From positions 1 to 64,000 of the forward strand of contig NW_019091490.1 of the NCBI RefSeq assembly GCF_001949145.1: a DNA stretch of 64,000 bases, written 5' to 3'. The notes below the pieces were generated by a model. It saw only the letters and a program-made list of their open reading frames with translations, was not told the origin of the DNA and did not search any database. Position 1 is the stretch's first letter; each line of letters begins with the position of its first letter. The DNA is from Acanthaster planci. Taxonomy: Eukaryota > Echinodermata > Asteroidea > Valvatida > Acanthasteridae. The position numbers were made by a program, and so were the translations under genes. Below, piece by piece: positions 46,501 through 57,999 of the stretch.

Positions 46501-49500
46501 CGCCTCACTGGAGTAAACTCGATATACATAGTGTAAGAACGCTTCATTGGTCTACCCCAGGTTTCATTCTGAGAGAATTGTCCCCCCCTTTCTCAGCCAA
46601 GCAAATTTAACCATCTCCCCGGTAAATCGGCCTTGTACTGACACCGATCTATTTTATCATGTTTTGAGTGGCCACGGAAGGAGTATATCTTTAAAGCTTT
46701 GGTCAAAGCGAATGAGGCACTGGTATGCAAGTTACACTTGATGAATTAACAATACACCTGAGCATGGCTTCTGTGTGGCATTTATCGAGAGCGGTACCAG
46801 TGTTCGTTCAAGGTATAACTTTAGCTTTAGAGAAAAACAAAGCTTTGTCACTTCTTGGGGCTATTTAAAACATGGCTCATATTATTCCTACATACCTATA
46901 AACTATGTGTACGTGCGAGAATATCACTTTCAAGTAAAAGCGAGCCACACAAGCCCTTTACAAGTGTTAGATTGTATGATGTTTTCGCCTGGCAACTATC
47001 TACAGAGCGTTTGTCATCAGAGTGCAAAAACAGACAGCAAAGGCAAAGCGAGAAGCCTTTGTCCCAAGACACTACCGCGACTCATCTCAAGACTACATAG
47101 CGGCTGAGATACCAAATACTGATGTAACAGTGCCTTTCACTGTCGGCGATTCCTTGATCTACGGTGGCTTCTACAACGCTCCTCTGGTTACTGGAGCTTC
47201 GTATAGGATAAGCATTGGAGCAATGAGCAGTGTTAACGATACGGTATGTCTGATGGCAAGTTCGTTCCATCATGACTTAGACCATCTTGCATTATGGATA
47301 CAGTATGTTACAAACGATCCATAAAATGTAAGACACAAGCTTTAGTCTTGCACAATATATGGCAACCTTTTTAACATTACGCGTCATTGCAGTGATTTCT
47401 GCAATTATTATTCTGAAGTGATCTCCCCTTCTCACTGAGAAGTTAAGATATCTTCTCAAGAGTCTATCGATGCAAAGGTCTGCAGGGAATTTTAAGGTTT
47501 TCTCGTTGATTTGTCTTCTATATATGCTAGTCGATTGTTTGAATGGACTGACTGGTCTCTTTTCTTAACTCTTTCCTATTTAGGAAGCTAGCGTGAGATT
47601 TTCCACACCTATAACTGTTACAGGTTGGTATTTTAATTCTAGTTTGGAGCCTCATCTTTTCTAAGGAGGGTACCTTCCTGAAGCTAATCGATGTGATATA
47701 TGCCACTCATTTTCAAATTAACTTTACCCGTTTAGTTCGTTCTACCAAGAAGCTTAACGTAGCAGCTATCATCCTCGGAGGGATGTTTGCCTTTGTTGCT
47801 GTCGCCACTGGATGTGTCGTGTGGAGGACAAGAATCCGCCACAATGCTTCATCTGCACACGGGATTGCATTGACTCAAGAGCACGTGAGAACTTCAAATA
47901 AGATTTAATATGCGCCAGAAAAGGACGTTGACGAATTCCTCAAGTTATTTCAAAGCTTATACCATGGAATGCAAGTTTCCTTTGGAAACATTCTTTGCTT
48001 TCCTTTTTATTTCTAAGATATTGAACGATACCAAAAACTTGTCAGATCTCAAATCAATGTCAAAAGCTACACCAGAACTAATCATGTAAGTTTTGGGTCA
48101 TTTTGTTCTTGTCCCTGTTGTATCTGGTATATGATGTAAGTTCAGGACACATTCATTAATTAATTTCCAAGAGCGATTAAGTAAACTAATTTAACTGCCA
48201 ACAAAATGATGAAGCCAGTTTATCCCTTGTCAAGTTACACAGGTTGGGTGTAACAGAGACAGAAAAATGAGCATGGCCCACTGAATGCAATTACTTCAGT
48301 TATTTGGTAATGCAATTTTCTTTATTGTGACTTAGTTAAATGCTCGTTGGAAACATCTTTACTTGTCCGCAATGCCAAATGTTATGTATGCGTGTAAATA
48401 TTCGTGTTTGTCCCTGTACTTTATAGGATCTTTCTGTAATCAGCAAACCTGCTTTATGTGGCGCGAAATCACAACGTCTAGATGCCGCTGAATCAGCGCA
48501 GGCATTTGATTATGACCAGGGTGTCTACGAAGACATCGGCCTACCGCCATGGGCAAGAGGGCTTGAAATAAAATGGTGGAATCTTACCGTTGAGGATAAG
48601 GTCCTTGGCAAGGGTAACTTCGGCGAAGTACGAGCAGGCAGCCTTAATACTTTGTCCACAATCTCCAGAGTCGTCGTCAGCATTCTCACAGGTATAAAGC
48701 ATCAAGATATCACACATTAATCATAGATTTTCGACACGCTTTTATGCTGGTCTTTCTGTATCGATTCTGTGCTTCTTAATGCGAATTACAACTACAAAAC
48801 TCCTTTTCTCTTATCACAGCTAGTGCAACAACGAAAGCATCTGAGGATTTTATGACTGCGTTTCAGACGACGGCAACAGTCAAGACACATCCGAACGTAG
48901 TTGGCTTATTAGGAGCATGTCTACATGATGGTGCTCATCCAATTTATTACTTACCTGCTCGAGACATTTAACTTGTTCAGACACGTAACAGCGGCTATTT
49001 GTCCTAGAGACACCTCTTATAGAAGAGGATAAATTACACTGGGGTTCATTCCTTCTATTTGGGGATTGATAGCCTTTGGCAAACCATCCCCAAAACCATG
49101 ACCGAAACTATTCATTAACATCCTATGCATCATCAATCCCAGGGAGTGAGGGTATATAACTGGTTGTGAAGATTTTTCTGGACTTACCAACAATCAAATG
49201 TATTTAATGGGCGATCAAGTTTTTTGAAAGTTTTCGTTACGACGTCCCTTTTGATATAAGGCTTCACTGAAACTCCAAGCTCAACACTCTGATACCTTTT
49301 CCATAACATCTTAATTCATAAATTTGACTACCTGTACTGATCCATGTCCTCTCTTACAGCCACTTTGTACGTTGCTCTGGAGTATCTTCCCAACGGTAAT
49401 CTGCGTGACTACCTAAGGAGAACCCGCCAAAAGCAGGCGGGGACGGCAACCACTAATGAGAGGGTATCACCGCTGACTTCTTCCAACTTGCTGGCGTTCG

Positions 49501-51791
49501 GTATAGATATTGCTAGAGGAATGGAGCACCTATCCAACGCTGGGGTACGTAGGCCTACTATGAAAGCTCGCTGAGTTTGTTCAAAACAAAAGCACATTAA
49601 ATCAGCTTTTCTTTGCATTCAGATTTACTTATCATTTCTATTGGAAAAAAACCATTTTCACTGGCAATGATAAAAATATAATACTCGTTTCACTTTAAGG
49701 ATGTGGGATTTCCTTCCAGTGATGTGTTGTTGTCATTTCTAAAACCTATCAACAAAAAATTACGGCTTAACATCATGAACGTAATTGGTTCATATATTTC
49801 TTTGAATGAAGAAACTGGTGGCCTATTCAGTCTTGATAATTGCAGGATATCACTCTAGTGAGGTTATGATGATTTGTCTTGTACAACATAGTGGATTTTG
49901 CGTATTACCTCTCTGTCACAGATTATACACCGTGACCTGGCGGCAAGGAACATACTTCTCGCTGAAGACTTGACTGCTAAGGTTTCTGATTTTGGCCTGT
50001 CTCAAGGAGAGAACATTTACGTCCAGCGATCTGTGGTAAAACCTTTCCTCTCTAGGTTATCACTTTTAACTGTCCAGAATGCAAATCATGTGAACGCCTT
50101 TTAAGTATGTACAGTACCAAAAATCACCAGTTTATTTGCATTTAAGCTTCTTCAAAACCAATCCTACTACAGACCTTGAGTGATCGTTGACACATGTGTG
50201 TCTTGCAAGGTATCTCTTGAGCTATCCAATTGGGCAAAATGTCTGGATCTTCCGTCAGGTATCCATACGGACCAAATTATACTTGATTTCGGTTACTTTT
50301 AATCGTCTACATATTTGTTATACACTGTCGTCTGATAGACAAGGTGTCCTACCCGCTGGTTGGCTATCGAAACTCTGATTCACCATGAACATAAATCCAA
50401 GAGTGACGTGTGAGTATAGTCTCAGTTTGTGTACCTTCAGTATTCAACATGAACACTCAAGAAGTAATTCTTTACTTGAAACATTTCTTTCAAGTACGTA
50501 GGCCCTAATACAAAAAGAAACATTACCGGTTTTTTTTCGCTGTTTTGGGAGGATTTGTAAATGATTATACGCTGCTTGTAAGGTTGTTTAAATTGATTTT
50601 TCCCGCCTTCTGTTTATTATGTTAAAAACTCTTTTCGTGAATTCAATTTCAGGTGGTCGTACGGGATCGTCTTGTGGGAGATCGCGACATTTGGTGTGTA
50701 ATCTGTGTGATTAGTTGTTCATTTATAAATGAAAAACTATACCATTGATTAAAGTATCATTTTTTAAATAGTTTTTGCCAAATACGGCTGTTCAGTTTGT
50801 GGTTTTCATTTTGTTTTCTTATGAAAATTTACGTTTTATCCACACGAACCCTTTGGACCCCACTGTCTTCTGATCAAAGAACGTCAAAAGTCGGGCAATA
50901 TTGTGGGAAATCCAGCTCCTGGTAACAAAAAAATGTTCTTATTTCTAGGAGCCACGCCATATCCTGGTATACAGAGCAATCGCCTCGCACGACGACTGCA
51001 GAGTGGTTACCGAATGCCTAAACCGCAAAACTGTGCCGTTGAAATGTAAGCTTTAATACCATTACTGCTATTTAACTGTTGTCCTGAACGAACACTGTTG
51101 GACAGAGGGCACCACTGATTACAGTGCTTTTTTTGTTTGTTTTTGTAAGGGTGTTTTATTGCTGCACAAGTTACAACCGTTACTGCATCCTTTGATGCTT
51201 CTCATACGGTTTTTGAGAACGAACCGAAGTTTGGTTAATTGTCTGCTACAGCAAATGCACAAAAAGTGATGAGATCCTTATTTGGTAGCTACTTTATTGT
51301 AATAATGAATGCAACAAGGTACATTTCGACGACTGTTGATATCTCGTAGGTTGTTTTACATGTGACTCATTCTTGTATCATTGTCCGTGTTAGATACGAT
51401 CTGATGACGAAGTGCTGGCAGACAGATCCCCACCAACGCCCAAGATTCAAGGAACTTGGCACTGCACTTCAAGCAATGAGCACTCGGTCAGACGAGAATG
51501 TAAGTAAACTGTCAAGGTACATCCATTGGAAATTCTCACACAGCTTTCTAGAGTTTCTCATTTCTATGTGATCCGTCAAGAACTTTGCAGATCAGGGTCA
51601 GTCTTAGAGGTCTGTGTGGTTCTGTAGCTTTTGTGTGGGATCTAATTAATTGGCTTATTCTGACGTTTGTATTTTTTTTTCAAATAGCACAGCTGCACAT
51701 AATAAAGCGACTTCATTTCTCTGTATAGGTCTACATGTACCCGCACATCTACGAGGACCATGTCATCCAACCCGAGTTTGATGACAACTAG
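34501..51791 (+). CDS. RTK-2: Tie-like receptor with two F5/8C domains and a probable pseudokinase domain, 30 exons
   Basis: Exons: 34501-34573, 34876-34986, 35238-35327, 36997-37239, 38037-38150, 39723-39824, 40862-41101, 41913-42224, 42466-42735, 43282-43416, 43607-43762, 44008-44148, 44240-44524, 44613-44836, 45573-45642, 45803-45909, 46129-46330, 46436-46532, 47006-47243, 47584-47623, 47736-47884, 48427-48691, 48820-48930, 49360-49544, 49922-50035, 50339-50409, 50653-50693, 50949-51045, 51394-51499, 51729-51791. All phases join: 4452 nt, 1483 residues plus TAG. It is a tandem paralogue of RTK-1 with the same intron positions, plus an inserted second F5/8C domain. The kinase keeps HRD (~1325) and DFG (~1343) but has Ser at the VAVK lysine (~1218) and Ala at the alpha-C glutamate (~1235), so phosphotransfer is expected to be poor or absent. 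The assembly gap at 36407-36876 is in intron 3 and could hide an exon. Confidence 0.9.
34876..37239 (+). CDS. RTK-2 exons 2-4: first F5/8C domain
   Basis: Residues ~25-172. Motifs: [46 protein letters not shown] and ILQLGEVMV. Exon 3 is shorter than in RTK-1, lacking the Cys-containing extension. The usual cysteine in the final strand (LQLCEV in fucolectin-type domains) is G here. The assembly gap lies between exons 3 and 4. Confidence 0.82.
35799..36045. mobile_element. Tc1/mariner-type MITE in RTK-2 intron 3
   Basis: About 247 bp with imperfect terminal inverted repeats: cagtcatttgcaaaagttta on the left, and on the right the complement of gagtcatttgtaaaggttta. Both ends abut TA (35797-35798 and 36046-36047), the target duplication typical of this superfamily. 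No transposase is present. Confidence 0.6.
36407..36876. other. Assembly gap (470 N)
   Basis: Run of N inside RTK-2 intron 3. The flanking exons 3 and 4 join in phase without it. Confidence 1.
38037..41101 (+). CDS. RTK-2 exons 5-7: second F5/8C domain, absent from RTK-1
   Basis: Residues ~173-324. Motifs: [40 protein letters not shown] (split by length here only for description), then NWMEFDC and ARYVSVNIQ, ending [11 protein letters not shown]. The final-strand cysteine is kept, unlike in the first domain. The domain again occupies three phase 1-1 exons, so it could be added or removed without shifting the frame. Confidence 0.8.
41130..41475 (+). mobile_element. Possible 3' end of a LINE in RTK-2 intron 7
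   Basis: T-rich sequence ending in aaataaataagg and gaatgaatgaacgaatg, a tail style common for L2/CR1-type LINE 3' ends. No reverse transcriptase sequence is recognisable here, so the call rests on the tail only. Confidence 0.3.
41913..42735 (+). CDS. RTK-2 exons 8-9: two Ig-like domains
   Basis: Residues ~325-518. The first matches RTK-1 exon 5 in [10 protein letters not shown] and the F-strand region, but the F-strand cysteine is replaced (GVYYFEA against GVFYCEA in RTK-1). The second has YRWRHDGG and GGIYSC and, as in RTK-1, no B-strand cysteine after GDSVQI. Confidence 0.75.
43282..44148 (+). CDS. RTK-2 exons 10-12: three EGF-like modules
   Basis: Residues ~519-662. CYNGGICD and [12 protein letters not shown]; then [16 protein letters not shown] and GYTGLDC, in an exon differing from RTK-1 at only 2 of 52 residues; then [16 protein letters not shown] and YFGINCQC. 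Confidence 0.85.
44240..46330 (+). CDS. RTK-2 exons 13-17: three fibronectin type III domains
   Basis: Residues ~663-958. FSLSWAEP and [26 protein letters not shown] and TTYHVQ joined to [27 protein letters not shown] joined to [12 protein letters not shown] and [12 protein letters not shown]. Intron phases are as in RTK-1. Confidence 0.85.
46436..47623 (+). CDS. RTK-2 exons 18-20: membrane-proximal RPTP-like module
   Basis: Residues ~959-1083. Same module as in RTK-1: [56 protein letters not shown]. Here GGFYNAPL is even closer to the RPTP pattern. Large parts are nearly identical in nucleotide sequence to RTK-1 exon 16. Confidence 0.7.
47736..47884 (+). CDS. RTK-2 exon 21: transmembrane helix
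   Basis: Residues ~1084-1133. Hydrophobic run [17 protein letters not shown] and on to CVVW, followed by the basic RTRIRH. Two codons shorter than in RTK-1. Confidence 0.92.
48427..51791 (+). CDS. RTK-2 exons 22-30: probable tyrosine pseudokinase domain and C-tail
   Basis: Residues ~1134-1483. Kept: VYEDI juxtamembrane tyrosine, [75 protein letters not shown]...RPRF. Changed: RVVVSILT where RTK-1 has TVAVKNLK, and FMTAFQTT where RTK-1 has FMAEFQTM. The beta-3 lysine and its alpha-C glutamate partner are thus both missing, yet no stop or frameshift is present. The tail ends IYEDHV, lacking the Asn of the RTK-1 YEN site. Kinase activity is unlikely by family rules; a scaffold or heteromer role is inference. 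Confidence 0.88.
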
Positions 51792-54603
51792 TTCCGTCAT
51801 GAGAGGTGTTTCGATAGACGTTCAGAAAATATAACATGACATCGTAAAGTGCCTATGCGATTCCACACATATTACATATATACTGGAGATGCCTTACTAG
51901 GGATGTTTGCTGCATTGAGCTTTGCCAAGTAATGGACATTAGAAAACGTTATGTGTGACCAGATCAGCTGCTGGAGAATTGAGGCTGCTAAAGGCCCGAG
52001 TCGAGTCAGAGAGTCAAAACGAGTTTTTAAAAAATATACTTTTCTAACAATTTTACTTCGGATTTTTCGAACATTCCAGTCACCATGTTATTGTAACTAT
52101 GTGCTTCTCACTAGTTTTAATTTCATATGAGACCGGAAATTTGCTTAAGATGAGCCATCCGGTGCTTTATCAACCATTTAAAGTCTGTCATGTGCGGCGT
52201 TCCGGCCTCCAGGAATGGCAAGTGTCTTTGATATTTGTCAATAGTTTATTTAGAGAAAGTAGACAAATTGTCATGATGCAGAATGGTAATAATTTACGCA
52301 AATTTTACATTACATCTTTTAAAATTTTACTAAATGCATTACACTTTTATGAAGCAAAAGATTCATTTTGGATGATGCGAAGACAGGTGCAGATGTGGAA
52401 AAGTCAGTTATCATCGTTTCTATAACATGTTTAAATTTCCCTCCTCGTTCAACTAATCGAGTGCACCAGTGTGAAAGCATGAACTTCGGCAAAAAAGATT
52501 TTAATTAAACATTGCGTTAACATTGGAATGTAAGACCCACGCTGTCTTTGTTAGTTTGGCTTTTTGATACTACAACTGAAACAACAGTACAAGTTCAGTG
52601 ATATCTTCATTGCAAATTGCTTCGTGGTAAATATTATTTTCCATTGCACAACAAGATCAGAAATATGTTCAGTTTCCTTACTTGCAATGTCTAGCATTCA
52701 CTTCAGTTTAAATAAGAAGTACCACAACCTGAAAGAAACTGATATTTGAATGAACTCTGCTATAAAGACAACCCCTTAGCCCCTGAAGTAACTTAACGCT
52801 TCCTTATCGATATATTATGCACTCGGAGTCGGAGAGCGTAATAGATTACATTGGCAATGAATGCGCATTCAAATACTTATGGTATTAAATAAGCTTCTTT
52901 AAAAATTCCGTAAGCGATATTTACATTGCTACTACTATTATTCACACATATTGTACCTACCACACACAGTGTTCATCATCTGGTTAATCGTATCGGCATT
53001 TGTTCCAATTGCTCATGATGAGAATTTTAGCGATCGTATCTGATGTTGAACTTTCTCAGACTTAATGTCTTTGCTTAACTTGGCATTTAATTTAATCAAA
53101 AGAAATTGATAAACATGCCTACACGCAACTTCTATTAAAGCTCAGTAGTCTGTTTTTTGAAGCTTTGTATGTGTTTGATTTAATCCGACTGTACTCCTGT
53201 GTTGATTCCGTTTGTTTGTGTTCTTAGGTCCTCAAAACTGTAATAAAGTTCTATTTGGGCCTGTCAAACAGTAGCGTATACATGGGTCAGTCTTTTTTAT
53301 CCCCCCCCCCCAAATAATTCGTGATCAGTACTTGATGTATCCCCTGTCAGCAAAAATGGTATTTACCTCCCGCCCCCCATGGTGTTTGTGAAGACCTTTT
53401 TTTCAGAATAAGGTCTCCTGTTTACATCAGATATTTTGTAATGGGTAGCCTTTTACTACTAGGCGTCCCTTTTCACGGGTGCGCTTTCTACACAAGTGCT
53501 ATTCAGTTTATAATTTGGTCTCACCGAAATAGAGAAATGTCGTAACAATCTATTTTCCGACACTAAGTCTATTGTTAATGGCGCGCCACTCGTGAAAGTG
53601 GCTTCTCAGCCATAATTGCCAAAGTTGCTTGACCGATGAAAAAGGAGGGAGGAAGGTTGGTAGTCTGGACTCCACCTACATGAAGGCGTTGGGGAGAGTC
53701 TACGACATTCAACCTACTCAGGTCACCTTATAAATGCAGAGTAGCACCGACCCTGGAAGGTAGGGTTTGGCGGGGACGCACTAAGATGATTGATAGAAAA
53801 CAAGAAAGGTGGAATGTATTTGGGGAAAATCTCTCCCACAATAGTGTGGTAGGAGTCTACTGGCAACTGACCTGAATCACCTACAAATGCATTATTTTCC
53901 TGGTGCCAGCTAGCCATTTGACCAAACCTGATCAACTGTAGTGTGCCCTCATCTGCCACGGCACAGCGTGTCGTTGTCACAATGGTCGTCCTTTTTTTTC
54001 CGAAAGCACTCCGGCGCCGGAGCAAAGGTGGGGAGGATGAGTTGGAATGTGTTATCAAGGTAGGTATACACCAAAGCAGACCCCTATCACTCTACTGTGG
54101 AAGGCAGAGTCTACTAATTAATATTAATTGTATCTTCTAAAGGATATATGGAAAAATACATGATTATAACATAAGGTTTGAATAAGGCTCACCCATAAAA
54201 GATGTTAGACATAGTTTTCGCCGAAGTGCTCGATGTTGATGATGAAGAGGCCGTGGAGTGGCTTCTGATTTAAAGGTATCTGTCAGGTTTGGAAGCAAAC
54301 TCACGTAGACATTCCCTTGAAGTCCGCCAATGATATGGATACTGCCCAAACATCGTGTGCTCTTGTGTGTTATCGATTCGGAGTATTATTGGGATGAGGT
54401 CAGGTTGCATTTGCAATCTTGATAGTGGCTATCTGGCATTCAGCGAGCCACAGTGTAAGTTGTAGATGGAGAATGGGATTTGAGTCAAGTAATGAATAGC
54501 TGGTCTGTTGTAATCCTGAGTTCTTCAGGCATGGACTGGATACCAGATTTTATAAGACAAGACTCCTGAGTGTTTGGTGTTGCTGATTAGGAAAATAAAT
54601 CAG

Positions 54604-54947
54604 TTTGGTGGAGTGGAGTACGACCGCCACAATGAATTCAAGCTTTTTTTTCCGGACTGGGAAGTGGCCCTGTTGATGCCATGCCAATAACAAATCCCAT
54701 CCACTCCCTGCTATTAAAAACGAATCCACGGCAGCAATCTTCTTGGAATATTCCTGAAAAAAAGCCTGTTAGCAAAAGGATAAAATCAACCTTGAACTTC
54801 CTTGAAACCTTGAAAATTCCTTGAACCTTGCTTGAATAGACAGTTTCACTTATTTTCTCAGCCATAGAAACACTTCTCTTAACTTTGGAAAACAGTCCGG
54901 AAAAAAACCCTGAAATTCATGGTGGCGGCCGTACTCCACTCCACTAA
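54604..54947. mobile_element. Fold-back/MITE-like element with ~55 bp terminal inverted repeats
   Basis: Left end tttggtggagtggagtacg continues through ccgccac and a t-run to ccggactg. The right end is the inverse complement (tttagtggagtggagtacgg... ccggactg) with a few mismatches. Length 344 bp, no coding capacity. A target duplication could not be fixed. Confidence 0.65.
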
Positions 54948-55389
54948 ATTTAAGACGTGGAGGCGACATGTACGATTACGCCCCTTCACTATACACCTCC
55001 CGGCCCGCGCCCGGCCACCTGCGCTGCGCCTGCATGTAGCTGTATGCTGCGCTAGTATGTGTTAGGCGCTCTCGGCGATCTGCACCATCGCAAGATTGCA
55101 ATGCGGTATCAGTAGATATTGCATGGATACTCCAATTTTACTTCACCTATTGGAAACAATCTTCCATAAATGTTAACTAGAAACAAAGGGCAATTAGCTG
55201 ATGTAAAGTTATTGCCAAACAATACTGAGTAGCGAGATCAACAGACCGCAGGCTTCAAGATCGTGCGATCGTGGACATCGCCTGATCGCACCCAACACCG
55301 GCATAGGACGCCCCCAACGATAGAACCAAGTTTATTTGTTTGAGAATTTGTCTATTGATTCGTGTTGAGTTTGTTTGTTTACAAAAACC

Positions 55390-55941
55390 GGGCGGCCAAA
55401 AGGGTCAAAATCGGCAAAAAAGGGACAAAATAATTTTACAAAAATTAAAGAATCATACGATGGAACCAAATTTGTTTAAGAATTTTTGTCATGATTTGCG
55501 TGTAGCTTCGTTGTTAAAAACTGAAGTGAACTGTTGGCAACCTTTGGGTACGCCAATTTGTATTCTTTTTTTTAATCAGTCGTTTCATATTTTGATTTAC
55601 TGTTTTTAGGAACTTTTTTTTGGGGGGGGCATATTGTTTTCAAATGTTGGTTATTTTTTTTAACTTAATTTCTTTTATGATGTTTTTGTGTTGATTTTGT
55701 GCTTTACTATTTACATTTTGATAAGAAAATGTTGTTCGCCCGTAATTTTGTATTTTTGGTGGAATTCATTTTAGTGACATATTGCTTCTAATTTTTGTTA
55801 TTTAATTTTTCAATAATTTGTTTCGTAAATAGTTTTTGATGTTAGTTTTGTGTTTTATTATTTAAATTTTTAATAAGAAAATGCTGTTTGCTCGTAATTG
55901 TTTATTTTTGCTAAAGTTATTTTTTGCTCTTTTGGCCGCCC
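55390..55941. mobile_element. 552 bp AT-rich element bounded by perfect 13-nt inverted repeats
   Basis: gggcggccaaaag at 55390-55402 is exactly inverted at 55929-55941. Inside, a segment of about 60 nt beginning gatgtt and containing aagaaaatg.tgtt.gc.cgtaatt is present twice (from about 55679 and 55838). Non-coding. The GC-rich ends on a T-rich body suggest a non-autonomous DNA element. Confidence 0.5.
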
Positions 55942-57090
55942 ATAACCCTCGCCCCGTGTTCGTAGTGGATAAACCCTTGTGCATGTCAAACAGTGCATGA
56001 CATGTCGAACAGTGCACGTAGCCATTATTTATAGCCATTGTTTGGCATGCACAATGTAAGCACATTTTTGTATTGCTTCCTCATAGCACGACGGCTACAT
56101 GCATTCTATAGTGACACAGTTTCCTGACCACCTTCGACTCTTCCACTCTGCGTGCCAATGAAGCCCTGGTAGAGACAGTTATTGCGCAACATGAAAACGC
56201 TATACAATTTACGGCCGTTACCTTGCTAATTATAACTGTTTGTACAGTTCCTTCGAACTATCAGTTAAAAGTTTATTACCCTTAACAGTCCTCAATCCTT
56301 CAACCTTAATATGATTATTTTGAATACAGACTGGGGGGATTCAGGTTAAATCAAGAGCACAACAACGGACTCCCGGTGGCCTCATGGCGCTTGCAGCTAA
56401 TCACAATTTCTACAGCTGACACAACAGTGTAAAACAACTCTTTTGACCATATGGCATGGACCGACTTACGAGTAGGCGGAACTAATTTTTGAATAAGGTT
56501 TACAGCTTACACAGCCTAAAGTCTGCATCATAATAGCCTATATATTTTTCATGAATGCATTGATAAGGAAATACAAACTTGAAATGATAAGTGTGAACAA
56601 AAAAGCTGACCAGAATAAACAGTGATAAATTTAAAGTCGACCAGTCACGTTTTGGTATTAACTGGTCACGGGTTCAGTGTTCACATAGCGCAAACAATTT
56701 TTTTTGGGAGGGGGGAACTAAAGTGCTTGACAAGCAAAACAAAACAAAAGTTGGGATACTTAGTTGAAAAAATAGTTTTCAGCGTCAACGGTATTTAGGT
56801 ATTTTTACCATAGGGGGATCATATTTGCAAAGAGCTCCTGGAAACATTACATTTATTAGTAATATTACGGTATCTCCTTGCGTGAGACTGTCGGGTCTGT
56901 CGGCATGTCGGTAATTCCAAACACACGTCTAGTTATCTGTATCCTAACTTTTAATCGGTCGTTGAGTGATTTCCTCCAACATTCCGATTAATGCTTTACC
57001 TCCATAGTATACATTGCCCACAGATGAAATGAGGAAATTGCACCAAGTTAAATAGAATTCGAACCGCGAGCTTATGAATGTATATCTCAT

Positions 57091-57970
57091 GTTATTATTA
57101 TTATTATAGTTTATTTATTTAATTATTTGAATTAAAAGCAGCCAACGGGCTGAAAACATTCAAATTTACAATGATATTTTAGTTAAAAGTACTTCAAATA
57201 CAATGAATCCAACTTTAAATTGTAGATTAAAAGGTACAAATCACAACACAAAAAAATTATTCATTATCATTAACAAACATCAAAGATGCGCTTAAAAACA
57301 CTGCTGATTAAAACTGAGTGTTCAACTATTTAAAGACGAAAAAAGAAGAGTTGGTCACAGACGCTACACTAATTATTGACAAATCACTAGAGACTTAAGA
57401 AATGGCTATATGAAACTGTAGTACACAAGATTAAAATTAACAGTTTCAAAATGGCGTAGATCAAAAGGGTATATTACACTTTCTATTTTAGAATTCTGGC
57501 CAATGATGGAATGGTAGATTTCTTATACCGCTCAGTAATACAGCAGGGGTGTGACAAGAGCAGAGACAGTTGTGGACCTGAGCTTTCTACCTTGCTTGTT
57601 ATTTTCTAGGGGAAGCATATGTCGAAATCTGTTCGAACACAAAAGTTTGTTCCCAAAATTGTGCAACCAATCAAACCTTCTGGATTCTAAGCTTTGAATG
57701 TCAAGTCTGGCAAGAGCATGGGAGTAAATACTACAGTCATCGCCTAATATGATACGACAAGCACGTTTATCAACGCATTCAATAGAATTACTTTGCTCAA
57801 TACTAAATGACGTGAGCCAAACTTGCCTAGCATATTCCATAATCGGTCTAATGTAGCAACTTAATTAAGACTGTAAGCATGTCATCTGCAGCCACTTTAG
57901 CCTTCTTAAGGACACATAAAGTATATAATCTACGATATGCATTAGAAACAATATCAGTGTGTCCAAAGTG
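57091..57970 (-). mobile_element. 3' fragment of a non-LTR retrotransposon (LINE), reverse strand, frameshifted
   Basis: On the minus strand, RRLYTLCVLKKAKV (about 57900-57946) is followed, one frame away, by IRPIMEYARQVW, CVDKRACRIILG, HALARLDIQSLESRR and FRHMLPLE, ending at 57532. These match the C-terminal 'thumb' region of LINE reverse transcriptases (LEYA.PVW, RA.RIILG, L..L..RR). The frame breaks near 57845. Further 3', AT-rich sequence ends in a (TAA)n tail at 57091-57107. 5' truncated and inactive. Confidence 0.72.
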
Positions 57971-57999
57971 ATCCCGGAAATGTTTTGCTTCCTTTTTTA

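Larger units (their letters stand above)
51792..57090. other. RTK-2 3' flank and intergenic region
   Basis: No supported gene. The first 1.7 kb (to about 53.50 kb) is paralogous to 28.66-30.15 kb after RTK-1. Possible polyadenylation signals are ATTAAA at 52504 and AATAAA at 53242-53247. Two inverted-repeat elements follow (54604-54947 and 55390-55941). A weakly open minus-strand frame at 53723-54058 has no recognisable motif. Between 55956 and 56020 a 16-nt unit (catgtc.aacagtgca) occurs twice. Confidence 0.5.

Noticed and set aside
53723-54058. Minus-strand ORF of 111 codons
   Set aside because: No recognisable motif, no paralogous support, and the sequence lies in a repeat-rich intergenic block.
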